The notes beneath the pieces are model-generated. The model had not been told where the DNA came from. It did not search any database and saw only the letters and a list, made by a program, of their open reading frames with translations. A DNA stretch of 64,000 bases, from the NCBI GenBank assembly GCA_002271215.1, contig CP018628.1, forward strand, positions 1,116,001 to 1,180,000, given 5' to 3'. The stretch is from Lelliottia jeotgali (GTDB taxonomy: Bacteria; Pseudomonadota; Gammaproteobacteria; Enterobacterales; Enterobacteriaceae). Below are positions 46,520 to 55,940 of the stretch, one piece after another (position 1 is the first letter of the stretch; each line of letters begins with the position of its first letter). Position numbers and translations under genes: made by a program.

Positions 46520-49087
46520 ATGAATAATCCACGATGGCGTTACCGTCCGTGTGCGCTGGCGCTGATGGCGGCGCTTTGCCCGGTCATCGCCGGGGCAGAG
46601 AGCTATTTTAATCCCGCGTTTTTGTCTGATGACACGGCAGGCGTTGCGGATTTGTCACGCTTCGAGCAGGGACATCAGCAGGCTCCCGGCACCTATCGCG
46701 TGGATATCTGGCGTAACGATGAGTTTATCGGCACGCAGGATGTCCGCTTTGAAACGGCGGCAGAAAACACCTCGCCTGTTGCGGGCGGGCTGACGCCGTG
46801 TATCACGCGTGCAATGCTTGACCGTTTTGGCGTGAATATTAGCGCGTTCCCGGAGCTAACCCACGTTACCGGTGAGACCTGTATTCCGCTGGCGACGGCG
46901 ATTCCTGGTACTGAAATTGGCTTTAATTTTGCCTCACAGCGCCTGAACATCAGCTTGCCGCAGGTGGCGATGCAGAACAGCGCGCGTGGCTACATTCCAC
47001 CTGAACAGTGGGATGAAGGGATTCCGGCTCTCTTGCTGAACTACAGCTTTAGCGGCAACCGGGGCAATGACGATGACAACAGCTATTACCTGAATCTGCA
47101 AAGTGGGCTGAACTACGGCGCATGGCGCCTGCGAAATAATGGAGCATGGCGTTATACCCAAAGCAACGGGGAAAGCCATCGTCAGTGGCAGAACATCAGT
47201 ACCTCCGCACAGCGCACGGTGATTCCACTGAAGAGCGAACTGGTATTGGGTGACAGCAATACCGGCAACGACGTTTTCGACAGCCTCGGTTTTCGCGGTG
47301 TGCGGCTCTATTCGTCCGATAACATGTACCCGGACAGTATGCAGGGCTACGCCCCGACCGTGCGCGGTATTGCCCGAACGCCCGCGAAAGTCGTTATCCG
47401 CCAGAACGGGTACGTTATCTATCAAAGCTATGTTCAGCCCGGGGCTTTTGCTATCAGCGATCTGAACCCGACGTCGTCGAGCGGCGACCTTGAGGTGACG
47501 GTAGAAGAGAAAGACGGCAACCCGCAGCGTTATACCGTTCCGTACTCCACCGTACCGCTACTGCAGCGCGAAGGCCGTCTGAAATACGATCTGGTGGCGG
47601 GGGATTACCGCAGCGGCAACAGCGAACAGGATACCCCTTCTTTTGCCCAGGGCACGCTGATTGCGGGTCTGAATAACGGCTACACCCTGTATGGCGGCAC
47701 GCAGCTTGCCGAGAAATACAGCGCACTGGCGATCGGTGCGGGGAAAAACCTCGGTGACTGGGGCGCAATTTCACTCGATTTCACTCAGGCCCGCAGCCAG
47801 CTCGCCGATGACAGCCGTCACGAAGGGCAATCCTTGCGTTTCCTGTACGCCAAATCATTGAACGGTTTCGGAACCAACTTCCAGCTGCTCGGCTATCGCT
47901 ATTCCACTAAAGGGTTTTACACCCTGGACGACGTGGCGTGGAAATCGATGGAAGGCTATCAATACAGCGACACCAAAAACGATGACGGCGTGTCGGATGT
48001 GCAGAGCTATCACAACCTGACGTGGAATAAAAAAGGCCGCTTCCAGTTGAATATTTCCCAGTCGCTGGGAGATTACGGCTCGATCTACGTGTCTGGCAGC
48101 GAGCAAACCTACTGGGGAACCGATGATTCCAGCGTCTGGTATCAGTTGGGCTATGCCGGTGGCGTTCGCGGCGTGAGTTACTCCGTATCCTGGTCGTGGA
48201 ACCAGGCGGTAGGCATTGGCGGTACGGACAAGCTGGCTTCGTTCAATGTGTCGGTTCCATTTAGCCTGTTTACCCAACACGGTTATCGCCGGGATAGCGC
48301 GTTTGATCGTGCCTACGCTACGGCTTCGGCCAGTCGTAACAGCAATGGTGATAACAGCTGGCAGACCGGGATCAGCGGGACATTGCTGGAAGACAGAAAT
48401 CTGACCTACAGCGTGAGCCAGGGACACACCAGTAACAACGGCGCGAGCGGCAGTGCCAGCGCCAACTGGCAGGCGGCCTACGGCACCTTTGGCGCAGGAT
48501 ACAACTACGCCCGCGATCAGCACGATCTCAACTGGCAAATGTCAGGCGGCGTGGTGGGCCATTCGGACGGCGTGACGTTCAGCCAGCCGCTGGGCGACAC
48601 CAACGTGCTGATTAAAGCGCCGGGCGCGTCTGGCGTGAACGTCGAAAACCAGACCGGGGTGAAAACCGACTGGCGCGGTTACGCCGTGATGCCTTACGCC
48701 ACGGTGTATCGCTATAACCGTGTGGCGCTGGATACCAACACCATGAACAACAATACCGATATCGAAAACAACGTCAGCAGCGTGGTGCCAACCAATGGTG
48801 CGCTGGTGCGTGCCAGCTTTGATACGCGCATCGGTGTGCGTGCGCTGCTTACCGTGATGCGTGGCAATCAGCCGGTTCCCTTTGGCGCGGTGGTACGCGA
48901 AACCACAAGCGGCGTGACCAGCATGGTGGGCGACGATGGACAGATTTACCTGAGCGGACTGCCGCTGACCGGCGAGCTGCTGGTCCAGTGGGGCAATGGC
49001 GCAAACGCGCAGTGTCGTGCGCCATACACTCTGCCTGAAAAGAGCCTGCAACAGGCAATCACGCTGAAGGAGATCCGCTGTGATTAA
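46520..49087 (+). CDS. fimD: FimD, outer-membrane fimbrial usher
   Basis: 855 residues from the ATG at 46520; an in-frame TTG at 46502 is unlikely. Signal peptide to VIAGA, then [22 protein letters not shown], the usher N-terminal domain. A 24-strand barrel with plug follows ([14 protein letters not shown] segment here [16 protein letters not shown]). The usher signature is [13 protein letters not shown]. The C-terminal domains end with a Cys pair ([11 protein letters not shown]...EIRCD). Secretes and assembles the fimbria across the outer membrane. Overlaps fimH by eight bases. Confidence 0.96.
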   Translation: MNNPRWRYRPCALALMAALCPVIAGAESYFNPAFLSDDTAGVADLSRFEQGHQQAPGTYRVDIWRNDEFIGTQDVRFETAAENTSPVAGGLTPCITRAMLDRFGVNISAFPELTHVTGETCIPLATAIPGTEIGFNFASQRLNISLPQVAMQNSARGYIPPEQWDEGIPALLLNYSFSGNRGNDDDNSYYLNLQSGLNYGAWRLRNNGAWRYTQSNGESHRQWQNISTSAQRTVIPLKSELVLGDSNTGNDVFDSLGFRGVRLYSSDNMYPDSMQGYAPTVRGIARTPAKVVIRQNGYVIYQSYVQPGAFAISDLNPTSSSGDLEVTVEEKDGNPQRYTVPYSTVPLLQREGRLKYDLVAGDYRSGNSEQDTPSFAQGTLIAGLNNGYTLYGGTQLAEKYSALAIGAGKNLGDWGAISLDFTQARSQLADDSRHEGQSLRFLYAKSLNGFGTNFQLLGYRYSTKGFYTLDDVAWKSMEGYQYSDTKNDDGVSDVQSYHNLTWNKKGRFQLNISQSLGDYGSIYVSGSEQTYWGTDDSSVWYQLGYAGGVRGVSYSVSWSWNQAVGIGGTDKLASFNVSVPFSLFTQHGYRRDSAFDRAYATASASRNSNGDNSWQTGISGTLLEDRNLTYSVSQGHTSNNGASGSASANWQAAYGTFGAGYNYARDQHDLNWQMSGGVVGHSDGVTFSQPLGDTNVLIKAPGASGVNVENQTGVKTDWRGYAVMPYATVYRYNRVALDTNTMNNNTDIENNVSSVVPTNGALVRASFDTRIGVRALLTVMRGNQPVPFGAVVRETTSGVTSMVGDDGQIYLSGLPLTGELLVQWGNGANAQCRAPYTLPEKSLQQAITLKEIRCD

Positions 49088-50087
49088 AACTCGATACCTG
49101 GCCGCCGCGTTGTTGGCCAGCTTGCCCGCCGGTCAGGCGTTGGCGACGGTGTGTGCCAACGAAAACGGGGTGGCGACCGATATTTATTACGATCTGACGG
49201 ATAAATTTAACAGTTCCAATAACCAGATTGGGCAGATTGTGACGCTCGCTGAAAAATCGCAGTGGGTGGGGGTCAACGCGGTGTGTCCGAAAGGCACATC
49301 GGGTAACACGACCAAGCGCAGCTACGTCACCGATTTCCCGATTACCAGCACCATTGACGGGTACAAGTACCTTAAGTTGAATGAGTATCTGGATGGGGCG
49401 ATGAAGATCACTGACAGTTACTCTGGCGTGTTTTATCCGCCGCAGAATTTTATCCAGATGGGGAGCCACCCGAACGTATCGAAGGGGCAGCCGTTTGGGG
49501 TGAAAGACTCGAACCTGGTGTTTCGCCTGAAGGTGACGCGGCGGTTTATTAATATGGTGGAGATCCCGCGTCAGACGATGTTCCGCGTCTATGTCACCAC
49601 GACCTCATCTGATCCGCTGTCGACGCCGGTTTATACCATCAGCTACAGCGGAACCATTCAGGTGCCGCAAAGCTGCGCCATTAACGCCGGGAAGGTGGTG
49701 GAATTCGATTTTGGCGATATCGGGGCCTCGCTGTTTAGCCAGGCCGGGGCGGGCAATCGTCCACAGGGCATCAGCCCTAAAACGCAGACTATTGCGATTA
49801 AATGCACCAACGTTGAGGCCAACGCTTACCTCACCATGCGCGTCGAGGCAGAGAAGGTGTCCGGTAACGCGATTGTTTCTGATAACGCTGATTTAGGTTT
49901 TATCGTCGCCAGTGCCAGCGGTACGCCGCTCACGCCCAACAATCTTGCCAGTAAAATTCCGTTCCGACTGGACGATAATGCGTCGGCGGTGGTCGGCATT
50001 AGCGCGTGGCCGGTGAGTATTACCGGCAATAAACCGAGCGAGGGACGTTTCACTTCACGTGGATATCTTCGCGTCGATTACGATTAA
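49080..50087 (+). CDS. fimH: FimH, tip adhesin
   Basis: 335 residues from a GTG at 49080 with AAGGAG before it. Signal peptide to GQALA. The N-terminal lectin domain (~23-185: [20 protein letters not shown]; two Cys) is followed by a pilin domain (~195-335) with [22 protein letters not shown] and a C-terminal RGYLRVDYD. It is the size of the Salmonella FimH adhesin, which binds mannosylated glycoproteins. Tip location by analogy. Between the usher and fimF. Confidence 0.93.
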   Translation: MIKTRYLAAALLASLPAGQALATVCANENGVATDIYYDLTDKFNSSNNQIGQIVTLAEKSQWVGVNAVCPKGTSGNTTKRSYVTDFPITSTIDGYKYLKLNEYLDGAMKITDSYSGVFYPPQNFIQMGSHPNVSKGQPFGVKDSNLVFRLKVTRRFINMVEIPRQTMFRVYVTTTSSDPLSTPVYTISYSGTIQVPQSCAINAGKVVEFDFGDIGASLFSQAGAGNRPQGISPKTQTIAIKCTNVEANAYLTMRVEAEKVSGNAIVSDNADLGFIVASASGTPLTPNNLASKIPFRLDDNASAVVGISAWPVSITGNKPSEGRFTSRGYLRVDYD

Positions 50088-50096
50088 GGAGGGGTG

Positions 50097-50621
50097 ATGC
50101 GCATACGGATTTTACTCGCCGCGATGGCCGTGGCGTTGACACCGACCAGCGGCGCGCTGGCGGCCAATGCGCTGGGGGAAATCAACATTGTGCTTTACGG
50201 CAACATTGTTGATTTTACCTGTGTGGCCGAAGGCAGTGACAGCGACAAGTCGGTCACGTTGGGCACCTGGCCGACAAAGCAGCTCAGCACCACGGGGAGC
50301 CGAACTCAGGCGATGCCCTTTACGTTAAAGCTGACTGGCTGTCCGCCGGGCGCGGCCTCGGTGACATTTTCAGGAAAAGTGGATCCGCGCGATCCTGAGC
50401 TGCTGGCGTTAAACGATGCTAGTCAGGCGAGCAACGTGGCGGTAGAGATCCGCGATCGGGACAAAACGCGCCTGCCGCTACAGCAAGCCAGCCAGGACGT
50501 GGTGGTGGATGCACAGGGAAATGCGGTTCTGGATTTTTATGCTAATTATATTGCCACAGCTAATAATCCTCAGCCGGGGCGTGCTGATGCCGATGCGACC
50601 TTTATGATTAATTATAATTGA
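50097..50621 (+). CDS. fimF: FimF, minor fimbrial subunit
   Basis: 174 residues from the ATG at 50097 (a GTG directly precedes it; AAGGAGGGG RBS). Signal peptide to GALA. Pilin-type protein with Cys in VDFTCVAEGSD and KLTGCPPGA, and a C-terminal FMINYN. The last gene of the rightward operon. An adaptor that links FimH to the rod. Followed by a strong hairpin shared with the convergent fimZ. Confidence 0.92.
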   Translation: MRIRILLAAMAVALTPTSGALAANALGEINIVLYGNIVDFTCVAEGSDSDKSVTLGTWPTKQLSTTGSRTQAMPFTLKLTGCPPGAASVTFSGKVDPRDPELLALNDASQASNVAVEIRDRDKTRLPLQQASQDVVVDAQGNAVLDFYANYIATANNPQPGRADADATFMINYN

Positions 50622-50629
50622 GACTAACC

Positions 50630-50665
50630 GCACTCCCTGATACTCGATTGAGCGGCAGGGAGTGC
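50630..50665. terminator. Bidirectional hairpin between fimF and fimZ
   Basis: GCACTCCCTG (50630-50639) pairs perfectly with CAGGGAGTGC (50656-50665) around a 16-base loop. It lies eight bases beyond the fimF stop and seven from the fimZ stop. Confidence 0.8.
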
Positions 50666-50672
50666 CTTCAGA

Positions 50673-51305
50673 TTACAGAAGTTCGTGGGCTTTAGCATAA
50701 TCAATAAGCTCAACGATACTCTGTACCCCTAATTTAGAATAGATATTAGACTTGTGAGCGCTTATTGTTTTGTTGCTAAGTAATAATTGCTGTGCAATTT
50801 CCTTGTTCGATAATCCATTCGCCAGAAATCGTAACACAGTCACTTCCCGGTTAGATAACGGCATATCAGATACCGCCCCTCTGTTTGAGCCCTGATGGTT
50901 TATAAAACTCAAGGTTTCATAGGGAAAGAACGAATATCCCGCGAGTAACATTTCCACTGCGTTATAGATATCACTCAAATCTTTCCGCTTGCTGACAAAA
51001 CCGTTCGCCCCGGCACGCATGGCACGACCGGCATAAAATGATTCTGACTTTGAAGACAAAAACAGGATCTTTATGTTTTCATTTAAGTTTTTGATTCTCT
51101 TGAGTAAAGAGAAGCCGTCTGTGCCTGGGAGTTCGATGTCGAGGATCACCAGATCGATAGGATGATTGCGGATGTAGTCCAGAGCCTGGTGGCTATCTCC
51201 AGATTTGAGTTTAATCTCAATGTTCTTATTTTTCTGGAGCAGAACTTCAATTGACATTCTGACGATGGGATGTTCGTCAATTATGATAACGGATGCCGGT
51301 TTCAT
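50673..51305 (-). CDS. fimZ: FimZ, NarL-type response regulator
   Basis: 210 residues. Receiver domain with D10/E11, the phospho-acceptor D56 in LVILDIELPG, and a Ser/Lys pair in FLSSKSES and VSKRKDL. The C-terminal LuxR-type HTH is LSNREVTVLRFLANGLSNKE then IAQQLLLSNKTISAHKSNI. In Salmonella FimZ activates fimA and, when overproduced, reduces motility. No cognate histidine kinase is nearby. Long AT-rich upstream region (51306-52103). Confidence 0.95.
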   Translation of the reverse strand: MKPASVIIIDEHPIVRMSIEVLLQKNKNIEIKLKSGDSHQALDYIRNHPIDLVILDIELPGTDGFSLLKRIKNLNENIKILFLSSKSESFYAGRAMRAGANGFVSKRKDLSDIYNAVEMLLAGYSFFPYETLSFINHQGSNRGAVSDMPLSNREVTVLRFLANGLSNKEIAQQLLLSNKTISAHKSNIYSKLGVQSIVELIDYAKAHELL

Positions 51306-52103
51306 TTTTTATGCCTCAGGTTGATAAAGCGCTATTGAGCGTTGTGCAAAAGCGCCTGGTAAGCCGGAAGGATAATTCTGCAGTTCCTTATACGGGGGAT
51401 TTCCCTGGATAAAGCGAAAGCATCCTTGTTTACGTTGCGATGAAAAATGGCTTCAGTGTGATGGCTGAATTTAAATTTCCCAGATGAGTAAAGGTATTTC
51501 TTATTCTCATTTGGAATACGCTTATTATACCTTGTAAGTTTTTTCCGAAAAGCCTGTAAATTATCCAGAGAGTGTTTCTTATTATGATCTTCTGGAGACG
51601 GAAAGTGATTATTTTAAATTCGGTCTAAATAACCATGCATTCCTCTTAGTAAAGATTATCCTATTTATGTAATTGCAAAAAATAATAGAATCCCCTAAAT
51701 GTTAATTTAATGTTGTCATTTTAAGCCGTTTTAGCGGAACTCAGGGTACCTCTCTGGCGGAAGTTTTTTTACCGCCACCCCAGCGATACCTTCATTTGAA
51801 AGTGTTGTTCACCTTTCAGCAAAAATCAGTGCAATAGACAGCAGGATCTCCTGCCCACAAGGGTTTGCACTTTCTGCGACTCATTGAATAGTCACGTTTT
51901 TACATCCTTATCATCTTCTTAACTGATTTGTCAGGATCTTAACTTCTGGATGAAAATGCTGAGTATCAAAACTTTTTCAGAGATTTACGTTGATAGAAAC
52001 AGCGGATTAGGAATAGTTGTAATCTTTATAAAAATGTTAATTTAAAACATAATTTTAATATTTTACGTAAGTAATTTCCTAAAGTTCTTTAGGAATTAAG
52101 AGG
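51306..52103. promoter_or_regulatory. Long AT-rich intergenic region upstream of fimZ
   Basis: 798 bp without a supported gene. It is strongly AT-rich, with several runs such as TTTATAAAAATGTTAATTTAAAAC near 52025, which suits H-NS silencing. It must carry the fimZ promoter. A stem TGGCGG / CCGCCA with a T-rich loop (51755-51777) may end transcription from fimY. Repeated GTTAATTTAA-type words occur at about 51699 and 52038. Confidence 0.45.
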
Positions 52104-52823
52104 TTATCGGGTAGGGGATAGAGAGATTCGATGCAGAAGATGCAGTAATTCTTGACGATGATGCAGACCCAGCTTACTTAAGATTCGGCCCAGGCGATAG
52201 ACAATGCGGCTATAGGGACGCTGACGAAAAAGGGCAATATTCCGCAATGATTCCCCCTGCGATAAATATTGCAGGATGGTCCACTCTTCCCTGCTGAAGT
52301 AGATGCTACGGTTATTGACGGGAGCGCTGGTGGCGGTTAACGCCTGTTGCAACGCCAGAGCCGGGAGCTGGCGTTCAAGCACGTCGAAAGGGCCGCTGGT
52401 TTTACAGAGCAGGCGGGTATCGTAATCATCGGCGCGCACCAGCAGGCTGACGGCAGTAAAAGGGGGATACAGAATAATCCGCCGTAGCATGTCGAGCATC
52501 TGTATAAGCGGCATCGTCCTGCTTTCAATATCGACGACTAACCTTGCTGACGGCCAGGTTTCCAGTGCGCTGAACGCGGATTCAAGCGTGTCGTATCCGC
52601 AGCAATGGCGCAGGGGGGCGGGACCACGTTGAATTCCGGCGTACAGAAAATGATCGTGAGTTACGAGCACAATAAAGGGAGTGTCGGGTCTGCGTGTCTG
52701 ATTGATGGATTGACTCAGGTAAACAAGGCGATCAAAAAAAGGGGCGCTGGAATGCGATTGTGAAAATCCCAGCGAATCGCTTCCTTGTCGACGACGCCGG
52801 TAACGGCGTACGGTCATGCGCAT
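52104..52823 (-). CDS. fimY: FimY, fimbrial regulator with LuxR-like C-terminus
   Basis: 239 residues, matching Salmonella FimY in size and position. A basic N-terminus (MRMTVRRYRRRRQGSDSLGF) and a central domain (PDTPFIVLVTHDHFLYAGIQ) without a clear phospho-acceptor pocket. The C-terminal LuxR-like HTH is SREEWTILQYLSQGESLRNI...YRLGRILSKLGLHHRQ. In Salmonella, FimY and FimZ together activate type 1 fimbriae. Starts ten bases past the stop of the EAL gene, so the two are co-transcribed. Confidence 0.88.
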   Translation of the reverse strand: MRMTVRRYRRRRQGSDSLGFSQSHSSAPFFDRLVYLSQSINQTRRPDTPFIVLVTHDHFLYAGIQRGPAPLRHCCGYDTLESAFSALETWPSARLVVDIESRTMPLIQMLDMLRRIILYPPFTAVSLLVRADDYDTRLLCKTSGPFDVLERQLPALALQQALTATSAPVNNRSIYFSREEWTILQYLSQGESLRNIALFRQRPYSRIVYRLGRILSKLGLHHRQELLHLLHRISLSPTR

Positions 52824-52833
52824 AGAGTCTCTT

Positions 52834-53550
52834 TCAGGCTAACGTCCTTTTCTTCTCAGACCAGCCAGTAGATGGCCAGTAATAACCCTGACCGAATCCC
52901 GCCCCAGCCTGTAGTGCGCACTCCCGATCCATTTTTGATTCAATACCTTCAATCAGCACATGGCGCGCAACCTGTGTGCAAAGGCCCACCAGTTCGGTAA
53001 GTGCCGGCGTTGACCGCTTACGCCAGAACGCCATTTTATCGATCTTGACGCCGCTTAAAGGTAAACGACAGGATAAAAATGGGCGGATTAAGGCCGTGTT
53101 TACATCGTCCAGCCAGATGTGGCAACCGCGATCGGCCAGCATCCCCCAGTGCCGGGCGACGCGTTGGCGTAATTCGGCAGGCAACTGAAAGAAAGTACCC
53201 GGCTCGACAATTTCAATATTCTGACCGGGATGCATGAGCGGCAGGATTCGGGCGAAGGATTCCGGCTCAATAAATACGGTTATCGGCAGGTTGATAAAAA
53301 GGTCATTAGCGTAACGTGTGTTTTTTAAGGCGGCGAGTTGTATCTCAAGCAACGTAAGGCACTGATTCACAGATTGATGCTGAAAGTATGCTTCACTGTG
53401 TTCGGGAGATTTGAGAAGACTGAGCACTTCCATACCGACGATACGGGAAGAGGGGAGAGCGACGATCGGCTCAAGTTTGATACCAATAATCTCTTGCGAT
53501 ACGCAGCGCAGTGTAGAGATATCGTTTTCTGTTGGGGCTGAGAGGGGCAC
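52834..53550 (-). CDS. EAL-domain protein of the fim locus (STM0551-like)
   Basis: 238 residues from a GTG at 53548-53550 (AGGAT upstream). A stand-alone EAL domain, the cyclic-di-GMP phosphodiesterase fold. The motif Glu is in GMEVLSLL (E41; EVL for EAL). Asn in INLP, Glu in IEIVEP, the Asp pair in WLDDVNTA, Lys in VKIDKMAF, Glu in LIEGIES and Gln in GFGQGYYWP are all present, so catalysis is plausible. The loop usually DDFGTG is changed. The place between fimY and argU matches the Salmonella STM0551 gene, which lowers type 1 fimbriae expression. Confidence 0.85.
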   Translation of the reverse strand: MPLSAPTENDISTLRCVSQEIIGIKLEPIVALPSSRIVGMEVLSLLKSPEHSEAYFQHQSVNQCLTLLEIQLAALKNTRYANDLFINLPITVFIEPESFARILPLMHPGQNIEIVEPGTFFQLPAELRQRVARHWGMLADRGCHIWLDDVNTALIRPFLSCRLPLSGVKIDKMAFWRKRSTPALTELVGLCTQVARHVLIEGIESKMDRECALQAGAGFGQGYYWPSTGWSEKKRTLA

Positions 53551-53770
53551 AACACTATCCTGTTATCTTCCGGCTCCCTGGCGCCGGGATACCATAGGCT
53601 AGTGTGCTGGGGATTGGAAGCCGAAAACAGGAGGCGTTACTTAAAGAGCATTAAGGCTTTTCGCAGTGTTAGCAGTGACAGAAAAATGAGGGCAGTGTCG
53701 AAAAAACAGGCATATTTTCAAGGGGAAGGCAGAAGGAAGATGAGAAGGCAGGCGATCGCGCTAAAAGGCA

Positions 53771-53798
53771 TTGACTCACTGGTCATTGACCGTATAAT
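53771..53798 (+). promoter_or_regulatory. argU promoter
   Basis: TTGACT (53771-53776), a 16-bp spacer and TATAAT (53793-53798), 35 bp before the mature tRNA. The start would be near 53805. The rest of 53551-53770 shows no gene that I can support; Salmonella has fimW here. Confidence 0.85.
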
Positions 53799-53833
53799 TC
53801 CAGGCGTTTCACACCACAAGTGCACTTGTCAGT

Positions 53834-53910
53834 GCGCCCTTAGCTCAGTTGGATAGAGCAACGGCCTTCTAAGCCGTAGGTCGTAGGTTCGAATCCTACA
53901 GGGCGTACCA
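53834..53910 (+). tRNA. argU: tRNA-Arg (anticodon UCU)
   Basis: 77 nt including encoded CCA. Acceptor arm GCGCCCT / AGGGCGT, D arm TAGCTCAGTTGGATAGAGCA, anticodon arm ACGGC-CTTCTAA-GCCGT with anticodon TCT at 53868-53870, and T arm GTAGG-TTCGAAT-CCTAC. It reads the rare AGA codon. The terminal pair is G1-U72, where E. coli argU has G-C. argU is a common integration site for phages and islands (DLP12 in K-12). Salmonella calls it fimU for its effect on fimY translation. Confidence 0.96.
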
Positions 53911-53974
53911 TTCTGCTGGCAAACCCCTCTGAAAATTCTTTCTATACTGCTTACTCGCTTGTAGGAACTTCCTG

Positions 53975-54799
53975 TTAATTTTCAATTTTATCTTGATTTG
54001 GTACCTCAAGCTTGGGTCTCTCTGATTGTGTCTTCGCCTGAGGAATAAAAGGCTTTCCTGCTTGCGCTACCGACTGAGGCATAACCACCCACCCTTTAGT
54101 TGGCATACCATTATCATCCAGGCTTTGCCATTGCAGCTGACATGCCCCCGTTTTCGGACACCATGACTCGGTACGGCTTCCAAAGGGGGAGACCACGCCC
54201 TGAGGGGATTGTACTTTCCCATTAACGGATAACTGAAATAACGTCACATAATAGGGCGTCGGGTTTTCAACCGTTACAGAATCACCGCTTTTTTGCCAGT
54301 TCAGCATCTGGTAAGCCTGCTCCGGCGAACCTTTAAGGCCGTCTGGCCGGTACAATAATTTATATCGTGAGCGGATGGCGATCTGCAAATCATTGCTTGT
54401 GGGTTTCCCAGATGGAATGACGGCGACACTTAGCTGGAACAAACTTTCTCTGTCGTCAGGCAGTTTCCCTTCCGTGCGGATGATACGGATATAATTTTCC
54501 TTTTGCTTTTTGAGTGGCAAAAGTGGGGGGGTAGCGACGAAGTGACCTGATGCTGATTGAGGTAACTTCTGCTGTTCATTATTACCTTTTGTATCGTCTG
54601 GGAGTATTTTTGTTTGAATTAGAACCGGTGAGTCACCTGAATTTCTGACCAGAAAAGGGAGACCGTTTTCATTGTCTTGATGATAAATGAAACGGGTGCC
54701 GCCGATCATGACGCCAGAATATCCATTTTCAGAAAATAATGCTAATAGCAGTATCCCATAAAGCATTTTATGAGATTTGTTAATAGATAAAGGATTCAT
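53975..54799 (-). CDS. Second periplasmic chaperone of fimbrial locus 2
   Basis: 274 residues. Signal peptide MNPLSINKSHKMLYGILLLA and LFSENGYS. PapD-like fold: VMIGGTRFIYHQDNENG, the KLPDDRESLFQLSVAVIPSG motif and RSRYKLLYRPDGLKG. A disulfide loop SWCPKTGACQLQWQ lies in domain 2. Beyond the usual end it carries about 35 extra residues rich in Pro, Gln and Lys (QSVAQAGKPFIPQAKTQSER...). It is the last gene of a seven-gene leftward operon that already has a chaperone at position 2. It may serve the two minor pilins or the adhesin just upstream. Convergent with argU, 64 bp apart. Confidence 0.86.
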   Translation of the reverse strand: MNPLSINKSHKMLYGILLLALFSENGYSGVMIGGTRFIYHQDNENGLPFLVRNSGDSPVLIQTKILPDDTKGNNEQQKLPQSASGHFVATPPLLPLKKQKENYIRIIRTEGKLPDDRESLFQLSVAVIPSGKPTSNDLQIAIRSRYKLLYRPDGLKGSPEQAYQMLNWQKSGDSVTVENPTPYYVTLFQLSVNGKVQSPQGVVSPFGSRTESWCPKTGACQLQWQSLDDNGMPTKGWVVMPQSVAQAGKPFIPQAKTQSERPKLEVPNQDKIEN

Positions 54800-54808
54800 A
54801 GGGGGCCT

Positions 54809-55387
54809 CTATGGATAGGAGGTAACAAATGTCGCATTTGAATTCACTGTTCCTGTTTCCAAGGCATCACCATTAGTCACCATTTTAGCGTAAAAAACCA
54901 AGGATTTATGTTCCGCGCCACCTGTAATTAAATACGGGTTTGATTCCCCTCCAACTGGAATTATTTTTTTTGCATCATCCATAATTTCTACCGCAATGCC
55001 GCGCGCTGAATTTTCTGAACCATCGTTTGAGAGTTTAAAATAATCAGGAACAAAGTCGTCCGGCGTCCCTGAAAATGTCACCTGTACCCCACTGCTGACG
55101 GCGCCACAATTTTCAAGATTTATTGTAAATTCTACTGGGGCAGAACTCATTGGATATCGAGCAAAGGCTTTAAGGGGAATGTAACCCAGTAAAACAGACT
55201 TATCGATAGAGTCCGATGAGACTGTGCAGGTTGCACGGGTTACCTTTCCGGTCAGATTAACCGTCACGTCATGTGCGAGCGCAGGTAGAGTGAGGGCCGC
55301 ATTTAAGAAGATTATTGCGACCCACCTGATTTTAAGACAAGTTTTCCCATTGCGCTCTTTTACAGGATTGATACTATTTTTGATCAT
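54809..55387 (-). CDS. Minor fimbrial subunit, locus 2 (second)
   Basis: 192 residues. An N-terminal basic stretch (MIKNSINPVKERNGKTCLKI) precedes the hydrophobic signal WVAIIFLNAALTLPALA. Pilin fold: HDVTVNLTGKVTRATCTVSSDS, the second Cys in INLENCGAVSSG, and C-terminal NATFVTSYP. It resembles FimF/FimG-type adaptors. Nine bases separate its stop from the second-chaperone start; eight separate it from the pilin upstream. Confidence 0.85.
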   Translation of the reverse strand: MIKNSINPVKERNGKTCLKIRWVAIIFLNAALTLPALAHDVTVNLTGKVTRATCTVSSDSIDKSVLLGYIPLKAFARYPMSSAPVEFTINLENCGAVSSGVQVTFSGTPDDFVPDYFKLSNDGSENSARGIAVEIMDDAKKIIPVGGESNPYLITGGAEHKSLVFYAKMVTNGDALETGTVNSNATFVTSYP

Positions 55388-55395
55388 GATTAATC

Positions 55396-55929
55396 CTATT
55401 GATAAGCCAAATCGAGATACAACACAGAGTTTGCATTACCTACGGTCACGGGTAATGCTGTCACTTTATAGGCCAGCTTAAATGTGATTTCGTTATCGCC
55501 AGCAACCAGTTTCTGCTGTGCCGATTTTCCGTTTACAGGAATGATATTATCCGCTTTATCTTTGAGTTGGATAGCCAGACCCTTTGCTGTCTCATCAGCG
55601 TCCGGATTACTCAACGCCAGTAAAGTAGGGTCATTGATATCGGGTGCTCCTGAAAGCGTCACCACAGTACCTATAATTCCGTCATTACAACCTGTCAGCG
55701 ATATTTTTAAATCTTTTGATGTTAATATTTGCCCGACCGTTTTCAATGAATTATTCGGATAAGAACCAAGGTCGATGCTTTGTGTTTTACTTTTATCTGC
55801 GACAGTACAGGAACTGGCCATGATCGCACCTGATATCGTTATAGTCCAACTGCTCAGCGTCGCTGAAAATACCGCGCAAGGGAGTATGCAGCTTAGGATG
55901 AAAATACCCATGTGCCATTTATATTTCAT
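55396..55929 (-). CDS. Minor fimbrial subunit, locus 2 (first; LpfE-like position)
   Basis: 177 residues. Signal peptide MKYKWHMGIFILSCILPCAV and FSA. Pilin features: TITISGAIMASSCTVADKSK, second Cys in SLTGCNDGI, C-terminal VLYLDLAYQ. Position directly after the adhesin and its length match LpfE of long polar fimbriae, which caps or adapts the tip. Eleven bases beyond the adhesin stop. Confidence 0.85.
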   Translation of the reverse strand: MKYKWHMGIFILSCILPCAVFSATLSSWTITISGAIMASSCTVADKSKTQSIDLGSYPNNSLKTVGQILTSKDLKISLTGCNDGIIGTVVTLSGAPDINDPTLLALSNPDADETAKGLAIQLKDKADNIIPVNGKSAQQKLVAGDNEITFKLAYKVTALPVTVGNANSVLYLDLAYQ

Positions 55930-55940
55930 AATTCCTCCTG

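Noticed and set aside
53602-53856. 84-codon plus-strand frame running into argU, considered as a fimW remnant
   Set aside because: It reads into the tRNA, has no RBS and no resemblance to FimW or any known domain.
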